DNA of 64,000 nucleotides from Micromonospora trifolii (GTDB lineage: Bacteria > Actinomycetota > Actinomycetes > Mycobacteriales > Micromonosporaceae): contig NZ_JAKKFD010000004.1 of NCBI RefSeq assembly GCF_022229005.1, positions 1 to 64,000 on the forward strand. Reading direction: 5' to 3'. The notes beneath the pieces are model-generated. The model saw nothing but the letters and a program-made list of their open reading frames with translations. It did no database searches and was not told where the DNA came from. The translations under genes were made by a program, and so were the position numbers. How positions within the stretch are numbered: position 1 is the first letter of the stretch; every line of letters begins with the position of its first letter. This document shows positions 8,572 through 17,171 of the stretch, one piece after another.

Positions 8572-10011
8572 TCAGGCGGTGTCGGCTTCGTGCCTTTCGG
8601 GCGGGTTCTGTGTCGACGGGGTGGTACGTCGGAGGAGACCTGGGCCGGCCGACGCCGGCGGGCCGACCGGTTCGCGCTCGACCAGGGCCGCGACAGCGGC
8701 CGCGACACCCGACGGCTCGGCGTGGGCCCGTCCACCAGTGCCGGCTGACTCCGCCTCGGCCGGTACGTCGTGCGGCACCGCGCTCACCGACGAACCGACG
8801 CCGTTGACACCGACGCCGGCAGACCCGACATCGGTAGACCCGAGCCCAGCAGGCCCGACATCAGCGGGGTCGGTGTCAGCAGGGTCGATGCCAGCGGGGT
8901 CGATGTCAGCGGGGAATTCACGCCTCGCAACCCGCTCAGCACTGTCGAGCCCGTCAAGCCCAGCCAGCCCGTCGAGCCGCTCGGCACGGGCGGGACGCTC
9001 GGCACGGTCGAGCCGCTCGGTGGCGGTCGCGGGCCGGCCGTTGCCGCGCCGCGGGGAGGGCGTCGGCCGGGCCGACAGCAGTCGGGGCGGCACGGCTTCC
9101 GGGGCGGTCACCGGTGCCAGACCGGCGACCACTGTGTTGACGATCTCGGCCGCGTACGAGCCGTCCGGGTCGTAGTCGGGATCGAAGACGGTCAGCTCCA
9201 CACCGAGGCAGTGCGGGGTGTCGACCAGACCGGCGAGCAGGATCTCCAGCTCGACGAAGGCGATTCCACCCGGGTCGGGGGCGTCCACTGCGGGCATCAC
9301 CGCCGGGTCGAGCACGTCCACGTCGATGTGCACCCAGTAGCCCGCGCAGTCGGCGAGTTGCTCGTGCGCCCACTGGGCCGTCCGGGCGGCACCTTCGGCA
9401 CGCAGCGCCGGCACCGGTCGGGTGGTGATCCCGGCGGCCTGGAGGTCGAGCCGGTATTCGTCCTGAGCACGGATGCCGAGCACCACCACGTCGATGTCGC
9501 GGAAGTAGGGCCGGCGGCCCTCCAGCGCGGCCAGGTCGGCCTGCCCTCGCCCGGTGACCAGGGCCAGGTCCTCACCGGCGGCCGCGCCGACGTAGGAGGC
9601 GTTACCGGGGTGCCGGAAGTCGGAGTGCCCGTCGACGAAGACCAGCCCGATCCGCCCGCCGACGGCCTCGCCGAGGCGGTGCATGGCCAGGGCCGAGCCG
9701 AGGAGCACGGAGCAGTCGCCACCCAGCACCACCGGGAACTCGCCCCGGTCGATGATCGAGCCGATGCGCTCGGCGAGGGCCAACGAGTAGTCGGCGATCT
9801 CCCGGGCGTGGCACACCCCGTCGCCGGGCCGCCAGTCCCCCGGGTCGTACCGCGCGGGGGTGACGCAACCGGCGTCGCGGGCGCGGAGCCGGGCCAGCAG
9901 GTCGTGGTCGCGCAGCGCCCCGGGCGCTTTGGCGCAACCCGGGACCGACGTTGGAGTCGGCGGCCGTAGACCGAGATTTGTCGGCGCGTCGAGGACGGCG
10001 ATCCGGCGCAT
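8572..10011 (-). CDS. Arginase/agmatinase-family protein with long repetitive C-terminal tail
   Basis: 479 aa. Residues 1-300 form an arginase (ureohydrolase) fold: GGDCS (98-101), DGHSD (127-131) and HIDVDVLDP with Asp230 and Asp232 as metal ligands. The first motif has Cys100 where arginases have the Mn-binding His (GGDHS), so substrate and metal use cannot be inferred. Residues 301-479 are low complexity: RLD/ERL repeats, then DPA(D/G)-type and GSxGVG repeats matching a roughly 15-bp tandem repeat at about 8820-8925. The usual family length is about 300 aa, so the tail is an addition. It lies 69 bp downstream of the thioredoxin-like gene on the same strand, with a hairpin between. Confidence 0.8.
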   Translation of the reverse strand: MRRIAVLDAPTNLGLRPPTPTSVPGCAKAPGALRDHDLLARLRARDAGCVTPARYDPGDWRPGDGVCHAREIADYSLALAERIGSIIDRGEFPVVLGGDCSVLLGSALAMHRLGEAVGGRIGLVFVDGHSDFRHPGNASYVGAAAGEDLALVTGRGQADLAALEGRRPYFRDIDVVVLGIRAQDEYRLDLQAAGITTRPVPALRAEGAARTAQWAHEQLADCAGYWVHIDVDVLDPAVMPAVDAPDPGGIAFVELEILLAGLVDTPHCLGVELTVFDPDYDPDGSYAAEIVNTVVAGLAPVTAPEAVPPRLLSARPTPSPRRGNGRPATATERLDRAERPARAERLDGLAGLDGLDSAERVARREFPADIDPAGIDPADTDPADVGPAGLGSTDVGSAGVGVNGVGSSVSAVPHDVPAEAESAGTGGRAHAEPSGVAAAVAALVEREPVGPPASAGPGLLRRTTPSTQNPPERHEADTA

Positions 10012-10037
10012 CGTGAGCTCCCGTCCTCGGTGGTCGG

Positions 10038-10063
10038 GCGGGCCGGCCGGAACGCCGGCCCGC
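10038..10063 (-). terminator. Hairpin after the thioredoxin-like gene
   Basis: A 10-bp GC stem (10038-10047 with 10054-10063) and 6-base loop lie between the stop of the thioredoxin-like gene and the arginase-family start. It may terminate or attenuate. Confidence is limited because both genes run the same way. Confidence 0.4.
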
Positions 10064-10080
10064 GCTGGCGTGCTACGAAC

Positions 10081-11004
10081 TCAGAACAGGGCGCTGGCCA
10101 GAGCCCGACGCGCCGAGGCGACCGCCGGATCGTCCGGGCCGGCAATGGAGAAGAGCGAGACCAGGTGCTGGCGAACCGTCTCACGGTCCTCACCGGCGGT
10201 GCGCCGGACCAGACCGACGAGCCGCGCGTACGCCTGCTCGGCCAGGCCGCTGAGCACCTCGATGTCGGCGGCCAGCAGCTGGGCGGCAACGTCGTCGGGG
10301 GCGCTCTCGGCGGCGGCCAGCGCTGTGGACGGGTCGGCGCCGGCCACCCGACGGGCCACCCCGACCTGGGCCAGCCCCGCCGTGGCCGCGGCGTCCGCCG
10401 GGGCGTCGGCGAGGATCTTCCGGTACGCCTGCTCGGCGGCGTCCAGATCGCCGCTCATCAGCGCGTCGTCCGCCTCGTCGAGGCGGGGGTCCTCCGGCTC
10501 GGCGACGGCCACGCCGCCGGCCTTGAGCACGGCCTGGAGCCACTGCCGCAGCTGTGCCTCGGGCACCACTCCGGAGAAGGCGTCGACCGGCTGACCGCCG
10601 ACGACCGCGTAGACCATGGGGATGCCCTGCACCCGGAACATCTGGGCGATTCGGGGATTTTCCTGCACGTCGACCCGGGCCAACACCCAGGTGCCGCCGC
10701 CCTCGGCGTTCAGGCGCTCCAGGACCGGGGCGAACTCGTCGCTCTCCGGGAAGCCGGCCGCGCCGAAGAACACGACGACGGGCGTGGCCATCGAGCGTTC
10801 GAGCACGTCGGACTGGATGGTCGCCTCGGTGACATCCACGATGGCGGTGTCACCGCCGGCGGTGGGCGCGCCGGGGGCGCCGTTGGACGGGCCGCCCTGC
10901 GGGGGCGTGCCGGGGCGGGTACTTGCTGGTGCGGGGCCACGCAGCGTGCTGAGGTCGACCGCGCCGCGGGTGAAGATCGACGAGGTGATCCGTGGGTCGC
11001 TCAT
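10081..11004 (-). CDS. Thioredoxin-fold/TPR protein (YbbN/CnoX-like)
   Basis: 307 aa. After a Pro/Gly-rich N-terminal stretch (about 20-50), a thioredoxin-like domain (about 55-165) leads into TPR-like helices (about 170-300), the architecture of the co-chaperone YbbN/CnoX. The position of the redox motif reads FFGAAGFPES instead of WCGPC, so there is no CXXC and it should not be an oxidoreductase. A holdase or protein-binding role is inferred from the family. It follows the mutase gene after a 187-bp gap holding a palindrome, so shared transcription is uncertain. Confidence 0.82.
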   Translation of the reverse strand: MSDPRITSSIFTRGAVDLSTLRGPAPASTRPGTPPQGGPSNGAPGAPTAGGDTAIVDVTEATIQSDVLERSMATPVVVFFGAAGFPESDEFAPVLERLNAEGGGTWVLARVDVQENPRIAQMFRVQGIPMVYAVVGGQPVDAFSGVVPEAQLRQWLQAVLKAGGVAVAEPEDPRLDEADDALMSGDLDAAEQAYRKILADAPADAAATAGLAQVGVARRVAGADPSTALAAAESAPDDVAAQLLAADIEVLSGLAEQAYARLVGLVRRTAGEDRETVRQHLVSLFSIAGPDDPAVASARRALASALF

Positions 11005-11091
11005 GGTTACCTAGTCTCGCACGTGAGCCCCCGATCTCAGCTCACCCGCAACCCCGACGTTGCAACTCTCACGCCCCGCCCGCACCCCCCG

Positions 11092-11160
11092 CGATCTTGC
11101 ACATTCTGTCGCCGGTACGCCGCATTCATGCCTTATGTCGGCACAGAATCTGCAAGATCG
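11092..11160. repeat. Intergenic palindrome, GATCTTG family (copy 1)
   Basis: 18-bp arms with one mismatch (11092-11109, CGATCTTGCACATTCTGT, against 11143-11160) surround a 33-base centre with a short GCCG/CGGC pair. It lies between the mutase and the thioredoxin-like gene. Its tip CGATCTTGCAC is identical to that of the palindrome at 56469-56539. Confidence 0.82.
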
Positions 11161-11162
11161 AC

Positions 11163-11191
11163 GGGGGTGGGGGTGGGGGTGGGGGCAGGGG
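11163..11191. repeat. G-rich tract (GGGGGT repeats)
   Basis: Four or more runs of 4-5 G on the + strand sit directly between the palindrome and the mutase stop codon. G-quadruplex formation is possible on this strand; mutase transcripts carry the C-rich complement. Confidence 0.6.
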
Positions 11192-12880
11192 TTAGAAGCG
11201 GGCTGGCTCTCGGTAGGTGCCCCACTCGGCGCGCAGGGCGTCGCAGATCTCGCCCAGGGTCGCCTCGGCGCGGACCGCGTCGAGCATGGCGGGAATCATG
11301 TTCTCGTCGGTGCGGCTCGCGTCGATCATCCGGGTCACCGCCGCGCGGACCGCCGACTCGTCCCGCGCGCCCTTGCGCTCGGCGAGCACCCGGCGCTGCT
11401 CCAGCTCCACCTCGTGCGAGATGCGCAGGATCTCCAGCTCCTTGGCGACGGTGCCGCTGTGGCAGTTGACCCCGACGATCTTCTTGTCGCCCTTTTCGAG
11501 GGCCTGCTGGTAGACGAAGGCCGACTCGGCGATGTGCCCGGTGAACCAGCCGTCCTCGATACCGCGCAGGATGCCCGAGGTCATCGGGCCGATCTGGTGC
11601 GGGCCGTCCCCGCCGAGCTGCCGGATCCGGGCGAAGATCTCCTCCGCCTCGGCCTCGATCTTGTCGGTCAGCGCCTCGACGTACCAGGAGCCGCCGAGCG
11701 GGTCGGCCACGTTGACCACACCGGTCTCCTCCATCAACACCTGCTGGGTACGCAGGGCGATTTCGGCCGACTCGTCGGTGGGCAGCGCCAGGGTCTCGTC
11801 CAGCGCGTTGGTGTGCAGCGAGTTGGTGCCGCCGAGCACCGCCGCGAGAGCCTCGACGGCGGTCCGCACGACGTTGTTGACCGGCTGCTGCGCGGTCAGC
11901 GACACCCCGGCGGTCTGCGTGTGGAACCGCAGCCACAGGGCCTTCTCGCTGGTCGCGCCGTAGACGTCGCGAAGCCAGCGGGCCCAGATTCGGCGGGCGG
12001 CACGGAACTTGGCGATCTCCTCGAAGAAGTCGAGGTGCGAGTCGAAGAAGAAGCTCAGGCCCGGCGCGAAGACGTTCACGTCCAGCCCACGCGAGAGACC
12101 CAGCTCGACGTAGCCGAAGCCGTCCGCCAGGGTGTACGCCAGCTCTTGCGCCGCTGTCGAGCCGGCCTCACGGATGTGGTAGCCGGAGACCGACAGCGGC
12201 TTGTAGCGCGGAATCTCCCGGGCGCAGTACTCCATCAGGTCGCCGATCAGGCGCAGGTGCGGCTCCGGGTCGAAGAGCCACTCCTTCTGCGCGATGTACT
12301 CCTTGAAGATGTCCGTCTGCAGGGTGCCGTCCAGCTTGGACAGGTCGGCGCCCTGCCGCTCGGCGGCGACCAGGTACATGCAGAACACCGGCACCGCCGG
12401 GCCGGAGATGGTCATCGAGGTGGTGACGCCGGCCAGGTCGATGCCGTCGAAGAGCGCCTGCATGTCGGTGGCGGTGTCGATGGCCACGCCGCAGTGGCCG
12501 ACCTCGCCGAGCGCCTGCGGGTCGTCCGAGTCGCGACCCATCAGCGTCGGCATGTCGAACGCCACCGAGAGCCCGCCGCCGCCGGCGCCGAGGATCATCT
12601 TGTAGCGCTCGTTTGTCTGCTGGGCGTTGCCGAAGCCGGCGAACTGCCGGATCGTCCAGGTCCGCCCGCGATAGCCGGTCGGATACAAACCCCGGGTGTA
12701 CGGATACTCGCCCGGCCAGCCGATCCGTTCGAACCCCGGATAGGTGGCGCCCTCCGGCGGCCCGTACACCGGCTCCACCGTCATGCCGGAAAGTGTCGTG
12801 AAGTCCGCGTCCCGCTTGCGCGCGGCGTCGTACCGGGCCTGCCAGCGCGCCCGTCCGGCGTCGATCTCGTCGGCGTCCAT
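11192..12880 (-). CDS. icmA: Isobutyryl-CoA mutase-type acyl-CoA mutase, large subunit
   Basis: 562 aa, close to the 566 aa of Streptomyces IcmA. A TIM-barrel subunit of B12-dependent acyl-CoA mutases, it interconverts butyryl-CoA and isobutyryl-CoA together with a separate B12-binding subunit. The discriminating residues fit IcmA: Phe80 in [11 protein letters not shown] and Gln198 in KEYIAQKEW, where methylmalonyl-CoA mutase has Tyr and Arg. No C-terminal B12 domain is present and no small subunit (IcmB) gene is in the window. The ATG at 12880 follows GAGGAGG; the GTG at 12913 has none. The operator-like palindrome at 12934-12949 lies upstream. It is presumably served by meaB and the pduO adenosyltransferase nearby. 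Confidence 0.88.
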   Translation of the reverse strand: MDADEIDAGRARWQARYDAARKRDADFTTLSGMTVEPVYGPPEGATYPGFERIGWPGEYPYTRGLYPTGYRGRTWTIRQFAGFGNAQQTNERYKMILGAGGGGLSVAFDMPTLMGRDSDDPQALGEVGHCGVAIDTATDMQALFDGIDLAGVTTSMTISGPAVPVFCMYLVAAERQGADLSKLDGTLQTDIFKEYIAQKEWLFDPEPHLRLIGDLMEYCAREIPRYKPLSVSGYHIREAGSTAAQELAYTLADGFGYVELGLSRGLDVNVFAPGLSFFFDSHLDFFEEIAKFRAARRIWARWLRDVYGATSEKALWLRFHTQTAGVSLTAQQPVNNVVRTAVEALAAVLGGTNSLHTNALDETLALPTDESAEIALRTQQVLMEETGVVNVADPLGGSWYVEALTDKIEAEAEEIFARIRQLGGDGPHQIGPMTSGILRGIEDGWFTGHIAESAFVYQQALEKGDKKIVGVNCHSGTVAKELEILRISHEVELEQRRVLAERKGARDESAVRAAVTRMIDASRTDENMIPAMLDAVRAEATLGEICDALRAEWGTYREPARF

Positions 12881-12933
12881 GAGCAGGGCTCCTCCTCGGG
12901 TCCTCGACTGCACGTCGAGTGTAAGGCCCCTAC

Positions 12934-12949
12934 CTGAACGATCGCTAAG
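12934..12949 (-). promoter_or_regulatory. Predicted operator, acyl-CoA regulon site A (icmA)
   Basis: CTGAACGATCGCTAAG, an imperfect palindrome 54 bp upstream of the mutase ATG. Read on the minus strand it is CTTAGCGATCGTTCAG, the form used here as the consensus for the set of six sites. Confidence 0.6.
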
Positions 12950-13038
12950 TCAGCCCGTACTCACGGGTAACGGCGAGCGCCCGCGTCGACGACCGCATGA
13001 TCGACGTGGAGATCGGGTCAGATCGCGCCGCGCACCCC

Positions 13039-13452
13039 TCAGATTGGGGGCGTGGTGGGGGTTTCGCTCATCGCCAGGTCGTCGACCCGGATGTTGACCT
13101 CATCGACCCGCAGCCCGAAGGTCTCGACCGCCTCGGTCACTCGAGCGCGCACCTGAGCGCTGACCTCTGCCACCTGTCGACCGGCCTGGATCACCAACAC
13201 CAAGTTGACCACTGCGGCGTCCTCGGTCACGTGGGCCGAGCAACCCCGTCGGGCGTCACCCACCTGGTCCAGCCCGACCCGGTCGAGAACCGCGTTGAAG
13301 AACCGGGCGACGTCCCCGCCCAGGTCGGCCACGCCGGGCACCGCGCGGGCCGCCGCGACGGCGATCTTCTCGATCACCTCGTCGGCGACCTGAGTCGTCC
13401 CGCCAGCCGGCGCCGACGCCCTGGTCAGCTCCCGCGTTGCTTCCAGGTCCAC
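13039..13452 (-). CDS. Asp23/Gls24-family envelope stress protein (copy 1)
   Basis: 137 aa. The Gls24/Asp23 fold is seen from about residue 22 (VADEVIEKIAVAAARAVPGVA) to about 125. In staphylococci the family is membrane-peripheral and alkaline-shock induced; its biochemistry is unclear. GTG 13452 was chosen because AGGGGAG lies 5 bases before it, whereas the upstream GTG at 13473 lacks a site. It is a close paralogue of the next gene: both share ARAVPGVADLGGDVARFFN and VGDARRG. It is the second gene of a two-gene unit with a 60-bp gap. Confidence 0.85.
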   Translation of the reverse strand: MDLEATRELTRASAPAGGTTQVADEVIEKIAVAAARAVPGVADLGGDVARFFNAVLDRVGLDQVGDARRGCSAHVTEDAAVVNLVLVIQAGRQVAEVSAQVRARVTEAVETFGLRVDEVNIRVDDLAMSETPTTPPI

Positions 13453-13512
13453 AGTCGCTCCCCTGCTCCTCACACCACCGAGTCAGCCGTCAGGTTGTTG
13501 GGCAGCCGCGCC

Positions 13513-13932
13513 TCAGGCTCCGGCTGCCGCGCCCGGCTGGTTCAGCTCGATGTCGTCCACCGTGACGTTGACCTGGGTGACCGTCAGGCCGTACTTCTCC
13601 ACCGCCTCGATCACCGCGGCCCGCACCGCCTCGGTCACGTCGGCCACCACGTGCCCGGCGTCGATCACCAGGACCACGTTGATGACGGCCGCGCTGCCCT
13701 TCACGTCGGCCGAGACACCCCGGCGAGCATCGCCCACCGTGTCCAGGCCGACCTTGTCCAGCACACTGTTGAAGAACCGGGCCACGTCACCGCCGAGATC
13801 GGCGACACCGGGCACCGCGCGAGCGGCCGCACCGGCGATCTTCTCCACGACCTCGTCGGAGACCGACGTGACACCCCGGGCCGCGCCCGTGGCGGGCTGC
13901 ACTGCGCCGGCGTTCTCCACCGCGTCCGTCAT
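13513..13932 (-). CDS. Asp23/Gls24-family envelope stress protein (copy 2)
   Basis: 139 aa, Gls24/Asp23 domain from about residue 22 to 125. The start at 13932 is supported by AGGGGAG 8 bases upstream; the longer frame up to 14082 is Arg/Ala-rich and unlikely. It is a tandem paralogue of the gene at 13039, with highest identity in the central PGVADLGGDVARFFNSVLD block, pointing to a local duplication. The 228 bp between its start and the end of meaB hold its promoter; I see no other feature there. Confidence 0.85.
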   Translation of the reverse strand: MTDAVENAGAVQPATGAARGVTSVSDEVVEKIAGAAARAVPGVADLGGDVARFFNSVLDKVGLDTVGDARRGVSADVKGSAAVINVVLVIDAGHVVADVTEAVRAAVIEAVEKYGLTVTQVNVTVDDIELNQPGAAAGA

Positions 13933-14160
13933 GATCGCATCTCCCCTGGTCCCGGTGCACTGTGGACCGACCGGCTCGTCAGCCCGCTTCGCGGAAGCCT
14001 CACGTGCGGCCACGCGCGGCGAGCCTACTAAAACCAGAGCGACCTTCGCTTGCGGGCGTGAGACGCACTGCGCCGACCGCACCAGCGACGACGTCCGTCC
14101 GCACCGGACCGTGTCGGCCCGGCTCGTGCAGGTCGATGCACCGGTCGGCGGAACGCCGGG

Positions 14161-15162
14161 TCAGCGCGCGAGCTGGGCGAGCAACTCGTCAGCCGCCGTG
14201 TACGGGTCGGTGGCGCCCTCGGCGACCTTGGTGGCGAGCGTGGCCAACTCCGTACCGTCGCGTAGTGAGCCGATCCGGGCGCGGAGGATGCCGAGCGCGA
14301 TCGCCTCGATCTCGGCGGCGGCCCGCGCCTCCTGGCGGCGGCGCAGCTCGCCGTGCTCGACCAGCCAGCCCCGGTGCTTGTCGATGGCGGCGGCGATGTC
14401 GTCGATGCCCTCGCCGCGGGCGGCGACCGACCGGACCACCTGGGGCCGCCACTGCCCCGGCCCGCGCTCACCGAGCGCGATCATGCCCTGGATGTCACGG
14501 ACTGTGGCGTCGACGCCGTCCCGGTCCGCCTTGTTGACCACGAACACGTCGGCGATCTCCAGGATGCCGGCCTTGACCGCCTGGATCGCGTCGCCCATTC
14601 CGGGTGCGAGCAGCACCAGCGTCGTGTCGGCGAGCGAGGCGACCTCCACCTCGGCCTGCCCGACGCCGACCGTCTCCACCAGCACCACGTCGCAGCCGGC
14701 GCCCTCCAGCACCCGGACCGCCTGCGGCGTCGCCGCGGCCAGCCCGCCGAGGTGCCCCCGGCTGGACATCGACCGGATGTAGACACCCGGATCGGTGGCG
14801 TGGTCCTGCATCCGCACCCGGTCACCGAGGATCGCTCCGCCGGTGAACGGGCTGGACGGGTCGACCGCCAACACTCCCACCCGGTGCCCGCGCGCCCGCA
14901 GCGCGCGGACCAGCTCGTTCGTGGTGGTCGACTTGCCCACCCCGGGTGAACCGGTCAGCCCGACCACCTGGGCCTGCCCGGCGTACGGCGCCAGCGCCGC
15001 GGCGATCGCCGGCAACAGCGCGTCACCGTTCTCCACCAACGTGATCAGCCGGGCCACCGCGCGGGGGTCCCCCGTGCGGGCCCGCTCGACCAGCAGCGGT
15101 ACGTCCCGGCTGCGGCGCACCGATGTGGCGGCCGCTGCCGGGACGTGCTCAGCCTCGCTCAC
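14161..15162 (-). CDS. meaB: MeaB-type GTPase chaperone of B12-dependent acyl-CoA mutases
   Basis: 333 aa. A G3E-family GTPase that loads, protects and reactivates adenosylcobalamin in methylmalonyl-, ethylmalonyl- or isobutyryl-CoA mutase. P-loop GSPGVGKS at about residues 71-78, [15 protein letters not shown] switch region, VETVGVGQ and the NKAD guanine motif at about 216 are all intact. Its ATG overlaps the thiolase stop by 4 bases, so it is co-translated with the thiolase and shares the promoter with operator site B. Two possible client mutases (11192, 35806) lie in the window. Confidence 0.93.
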   Translation of the reverse strand: MSEAEHVPAAAATSVRRSRDVPLLVERARTGDPRAVARLITLVENGDALLPAIAAALAPYAGQAQVVGLTGSPGVGKSTTTNELVRALRARGHRVGVLAVDPSSPFTGGAILGDRVRMQDHATDPGVYIRSMSSRGHLGGLAAATPQAVRVLEGAGCDVVLVETVGVGQAEVEVASLADTTLVLLAPGMGDAIQAVKAGILEIADVFVVNKADRDGVDATVRDIQGMIALGERGPGQWRPQVVRSVAARGEGIDDIAAAIDKHRGWLVEHGELRRRQEARAAAEIEAIALGILRARIGSLRDGTELATLATKVAEGATDPYTAADELLAQLAR

Positions 15163-16358
15163 TGGCTGGCCGCGGCCTTGCCCGGCACGTGGATGATCAG
15201 CGCGTCGCCCTGGCCACCGCCGCCACAGAGCGCGGCAGCGCCGGTGCCACCGCCGCGCCGCTTCAGCTCCAGGGCGAGGGTGAGGACGAGGCGCGCGCCG
15301 GACATGCCGATCGGGTGACCCAGCGCGATCGCGCCGCCGTTGACGTTGACCTTGTCCGGGCTGATCCCCAGATCCCGGGTGGACTGGACACCGACCTGCG
15401 CGAACGCCTCGTTGATCTCGATGAGGTCCAGGTCCGCCACGCTCAGGCCGCCCTTCTTCAGGGCGTGGTTGATCGCGTTGGACGGCTGCGAGTGCAGGGA
15501 GTTGTCCGGGCCCGCCACGTTGCCGTGCGCACCGATCTCGGCCAGCCAGGTCAGTCCCAGCTCCTTCGCCTTGGCCTTGCTCATCACGAGCACCGCGGCG
15601 GCACCGTCGGAGATCGGCGACGAACTGCCGGCGGTGATGGTGCCGTCCTTGGCGAAGGCGGGGCGCAGCTTGGCCAGCGACTCGACAGTGGTGTCCGGGC
15701 GGATGCCCTCGTCCTCGGTGATCACCAACGGGTCACCCTTGCGCTGCGGGATGACCACCGGGGCGATCTCGTCGGCGAAGTGGCCGTTCTTCTGCGCGGC
15801 GGCGGCCCGCTGGTGGCTGGCGGCGGCGAAGGCGTCCTGCTCCGTGCGGGAGATGCCGTGCTTGGCACCGAGCCGCTCGGTCGACTCGCCCATCGAGCAG
15901 CAGTCCCAGGCGTCGCTGAGCCCGTCGTGCGCCATGTGGTCCTTGACCACCACGTCGCCGTACTTGTAGCCGGTGCGCTGGCCCATCAGCAGGTGCGGGG
16001 CGTTGGTCATCGACTCCATGCCGCCGGCCACCACGATGTCGAACTCGCCGGCGCGGATCAGCTGGTCGGCCAGGGCGATCGCGTCCAGGCCGGAGAGGCA
16101 GACCTTGTTGATGGTCAGCGCCGGCACGGACATCGGCACGCCGGCCTCGACCGCCGCCTGCCGAGCCGGGATCTGACCGGTGCCGGCCTGCAACACCTGC
16201 CCCATGATCACGTACTGGACCTGGTCCGGGCTGACACCGGCACGCTCCAGCGCCGCCTTGATGGCGATCCCGCCGAGCTTCGTGGCCGGGAGGTCCTTGA
16301 GGTTGCCCAGCAGCCGGCCCATCGGGGTCCGCGCGCCACTGACGATCACCGAAGCCAT
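15159..16358 (-). CDS. Acetyl-CoA C-acetyltransferase (thiolase)
   Basis: 399 aa, normal for thiolase II. Condenses two acetyl-CoA to acetoacetyl-CoA, the first step of the ethylmalonyl-CoA pathway, or works in reverse in beta-oxidation. Nucleophilic Cys in NKVCLSGL (about residue 88), NEAFA motif, His in [11 protein letters not shown] and the second Cys in ALCGGGGQG are present. The ATG is preceded by GGAGG. It is the first gene of the thiolase-meaB operon and divergent from the epimerase; the 61 bp between them hold operator-like site B. Confidence 0.93.
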   Translation of the reverse strand: MASVIVSGARTPMGRLLGNLKDLPATKLGGIAIKAALERAGVSPDQVQYVIMGQVLQAGTGQIPARQAAVEAGVPMSVPALTINKVCLSGLDAIALADQLIRAGEFDIVVAGGMESMTNAPHLLMGQRTGYKYGDVVVKDHMAHDGLSDAWDCCSMGESTERLGAKHGISRTEQDAFAAASHQRAAAAQKNGHFADEIAPVVIPQRKGDPLVITEDEGIRPDTTVESLAKLRPAFAKDGTITAGSSSPISDGAAAVLVMSKAKAKELGLTWLAEIGAHGNVAGPDNSLHSQPSNAINHALKKGGLSVADLDLIEINEAFAQVGVQSTRDLGISPDKVNVNGGAIALGHPIGMSGARLVLTLALELKRRGGGTGAAALCGGGGQGDALIIHVPGKAAASQ

Positions 16359-16390
16359 GCCTGCCTCCGAGGGGGTGCCGAGCTGTACGC

Positions 16391-16406
16391 CTTAACGATT
16401 GTTCGG
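16391..16406 (+). promoter_or_regulatory. Predicted operator, acyl-CoA regulon site B (thiolase-meaB / epimerase)
   Basis: CTTAACGATTGTTCGG matches the consensus at 13 of 16 positions. It lies in the 61-bp divergent promoter between thiolase and epimerase, 13 bp before the epimerase ATG, so one site could control both directions. Confidence 0.58.
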
Positions 16407-16419
16407 TCAGACTAGCGCC

Positions 16420-16896
16420 ATGGCAGAGAACTCCCCCGTCGAGCCCGGTGCGGACTACGTCACAGACATCGGACTTCGCAAGATTGACCACGTCGGGATC
16501 GCCGTGGCCGACCTGGACGCCGCGATCGACTTCTACCAGCGGACGTTCGGGATGCGCTGCGTACACGTGGAGACCAACACCGAGCAGGGGGTTCGGGAAG
16601 CGATGCTGGCCGTCGGGCCGACCACCGAGGGTGGCTGCGTGCAGCTGCTCGCCCCGCTCACCCCGGAGTCGACGATCGCGAAGTTCCTGGACCGCAACGG
16701 GCCGGGAGTGCAGCAGGTCGCGTACACCGTGGTGGACATCGACGCGGCCTGCGCGGCGCTCCGCGAGCGCGGCATGCGCCTGCTCTACGACGCTCCGAGG
16801 CGTGGCACCGCGGACAGCCGGATCAACTTCGTCCACCCCAAGGACGCCGGCGGCGTCCTCGTCGAACTGGTCCAACCCGCCCCCACCCCCCACTAA
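16420..16896 (+). CDS. mce: Methylmalonyl-/ethylmalonyl-CoA epimerase
   Basis: 158 aa, one VOC-fold polypeptide. Epimerises the 2-carbon of methylmalonyl-CoA, and in this pathway also ethylmalonyl-CoA, joining the carboxylase product to the B12 mutase. A metal-binding His is in KIDHVGIAV near the N-terminus, and the C-terminal VLVELVQ strand supplies the Glu ligand. ATG 16420 was chosen because the protein there matches family N-termini; there is no clear Shine-Dalgarno, so a leaderless or near-leaderless message is likely. It is divergent from thiolase-meaB and upstream of ccr. Confidence 0.92.
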   Translation: MAENSPVEPGADYVTDIGLRKIDHVGIAVADLDAAIDFYQRTFGMRCVHVETNTEQGVREAMLAVGPTTEGGCVQLLAPLTPESTIAKFLDRNGPGVQQVAYTVVDIDAACAALRERGMRLLYDAPRRGTADSRINFVHPKDAGGVLVELVQPAPTPH

Positions 16897-16955
16897 CCCC
16901 CCACCCCCACCCCTGCCCCTGCCCTGCCCCCACCCCCACCCCTGCCCTGCCCCTG
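16876..16955. repeat. C-rich simple tract (CCCCCA / CCCCTG units)
   Basis: About 80 bases of C-runs separated by A or TG, beginning in the last codons of the epimerase gene and running into the next palindrome. The minus strand is G-rich with many G4-6 runs. Low complexity; it could form a quadruplex or i-motif. Confidence 0.7.
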
Positions 16956-17018
16956 TTGATCAAGAGGTTTGCGTCAGCCTGCGCCCCTCGGGTGACCGAA
17001 AGCTCTTGATCAACAGGG
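16951..17018. repeat. Intergenic palindrome, TTGATC family (copy 2)
   Basis: 16-bp perfect arms (16951-16966, CCCTGTTGATCAAGAG, and 17003-17018) flank a 36-base centre. Each arm contains the self-complementary TTGATCAA. It lies between the epimerase and ccr genes, both on the + strand. Confidence 0.82.
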
Positions 17019-17126
17019 AGTGGCGGCCAGCAGGGCCGGGGTGCGCGCACGTCAGTGCGCGGTTGGCGGGGTGGTTGGACACCTTCACGCATTGGCGGAT
17101 GCAGTTTTTCACAGAGGACTTCCCGG

Positions 17127-17145
17127 CCTAGCTACCGTTCAGTAA
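17127..17145 (+). promoter_or_regulatory. Predicted operator, acyl-CoA regulon site C (ccr)
   Basis: TAGCTACCGTTCAGTAA at 17129-17145; the aligned 16-mer (17127-17142) matches the consensus at 13 positions. It ends 26 bp before the chosen ccr start and would overlap the promoter or 5' leader. Confidence 0.6.
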
Positions 17146-17171
17146 CGTCCGGCCCCACAGGAGCGCGACCG

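Noticed and set aside
12984..13003. Short CGTCGA/TCGACG pair with ATGATCGAC upstream of icmA, considered as another TTGATC palindrome
   Set aside because: Only about 6 bp of pairing and no extended arm similarity to the family.
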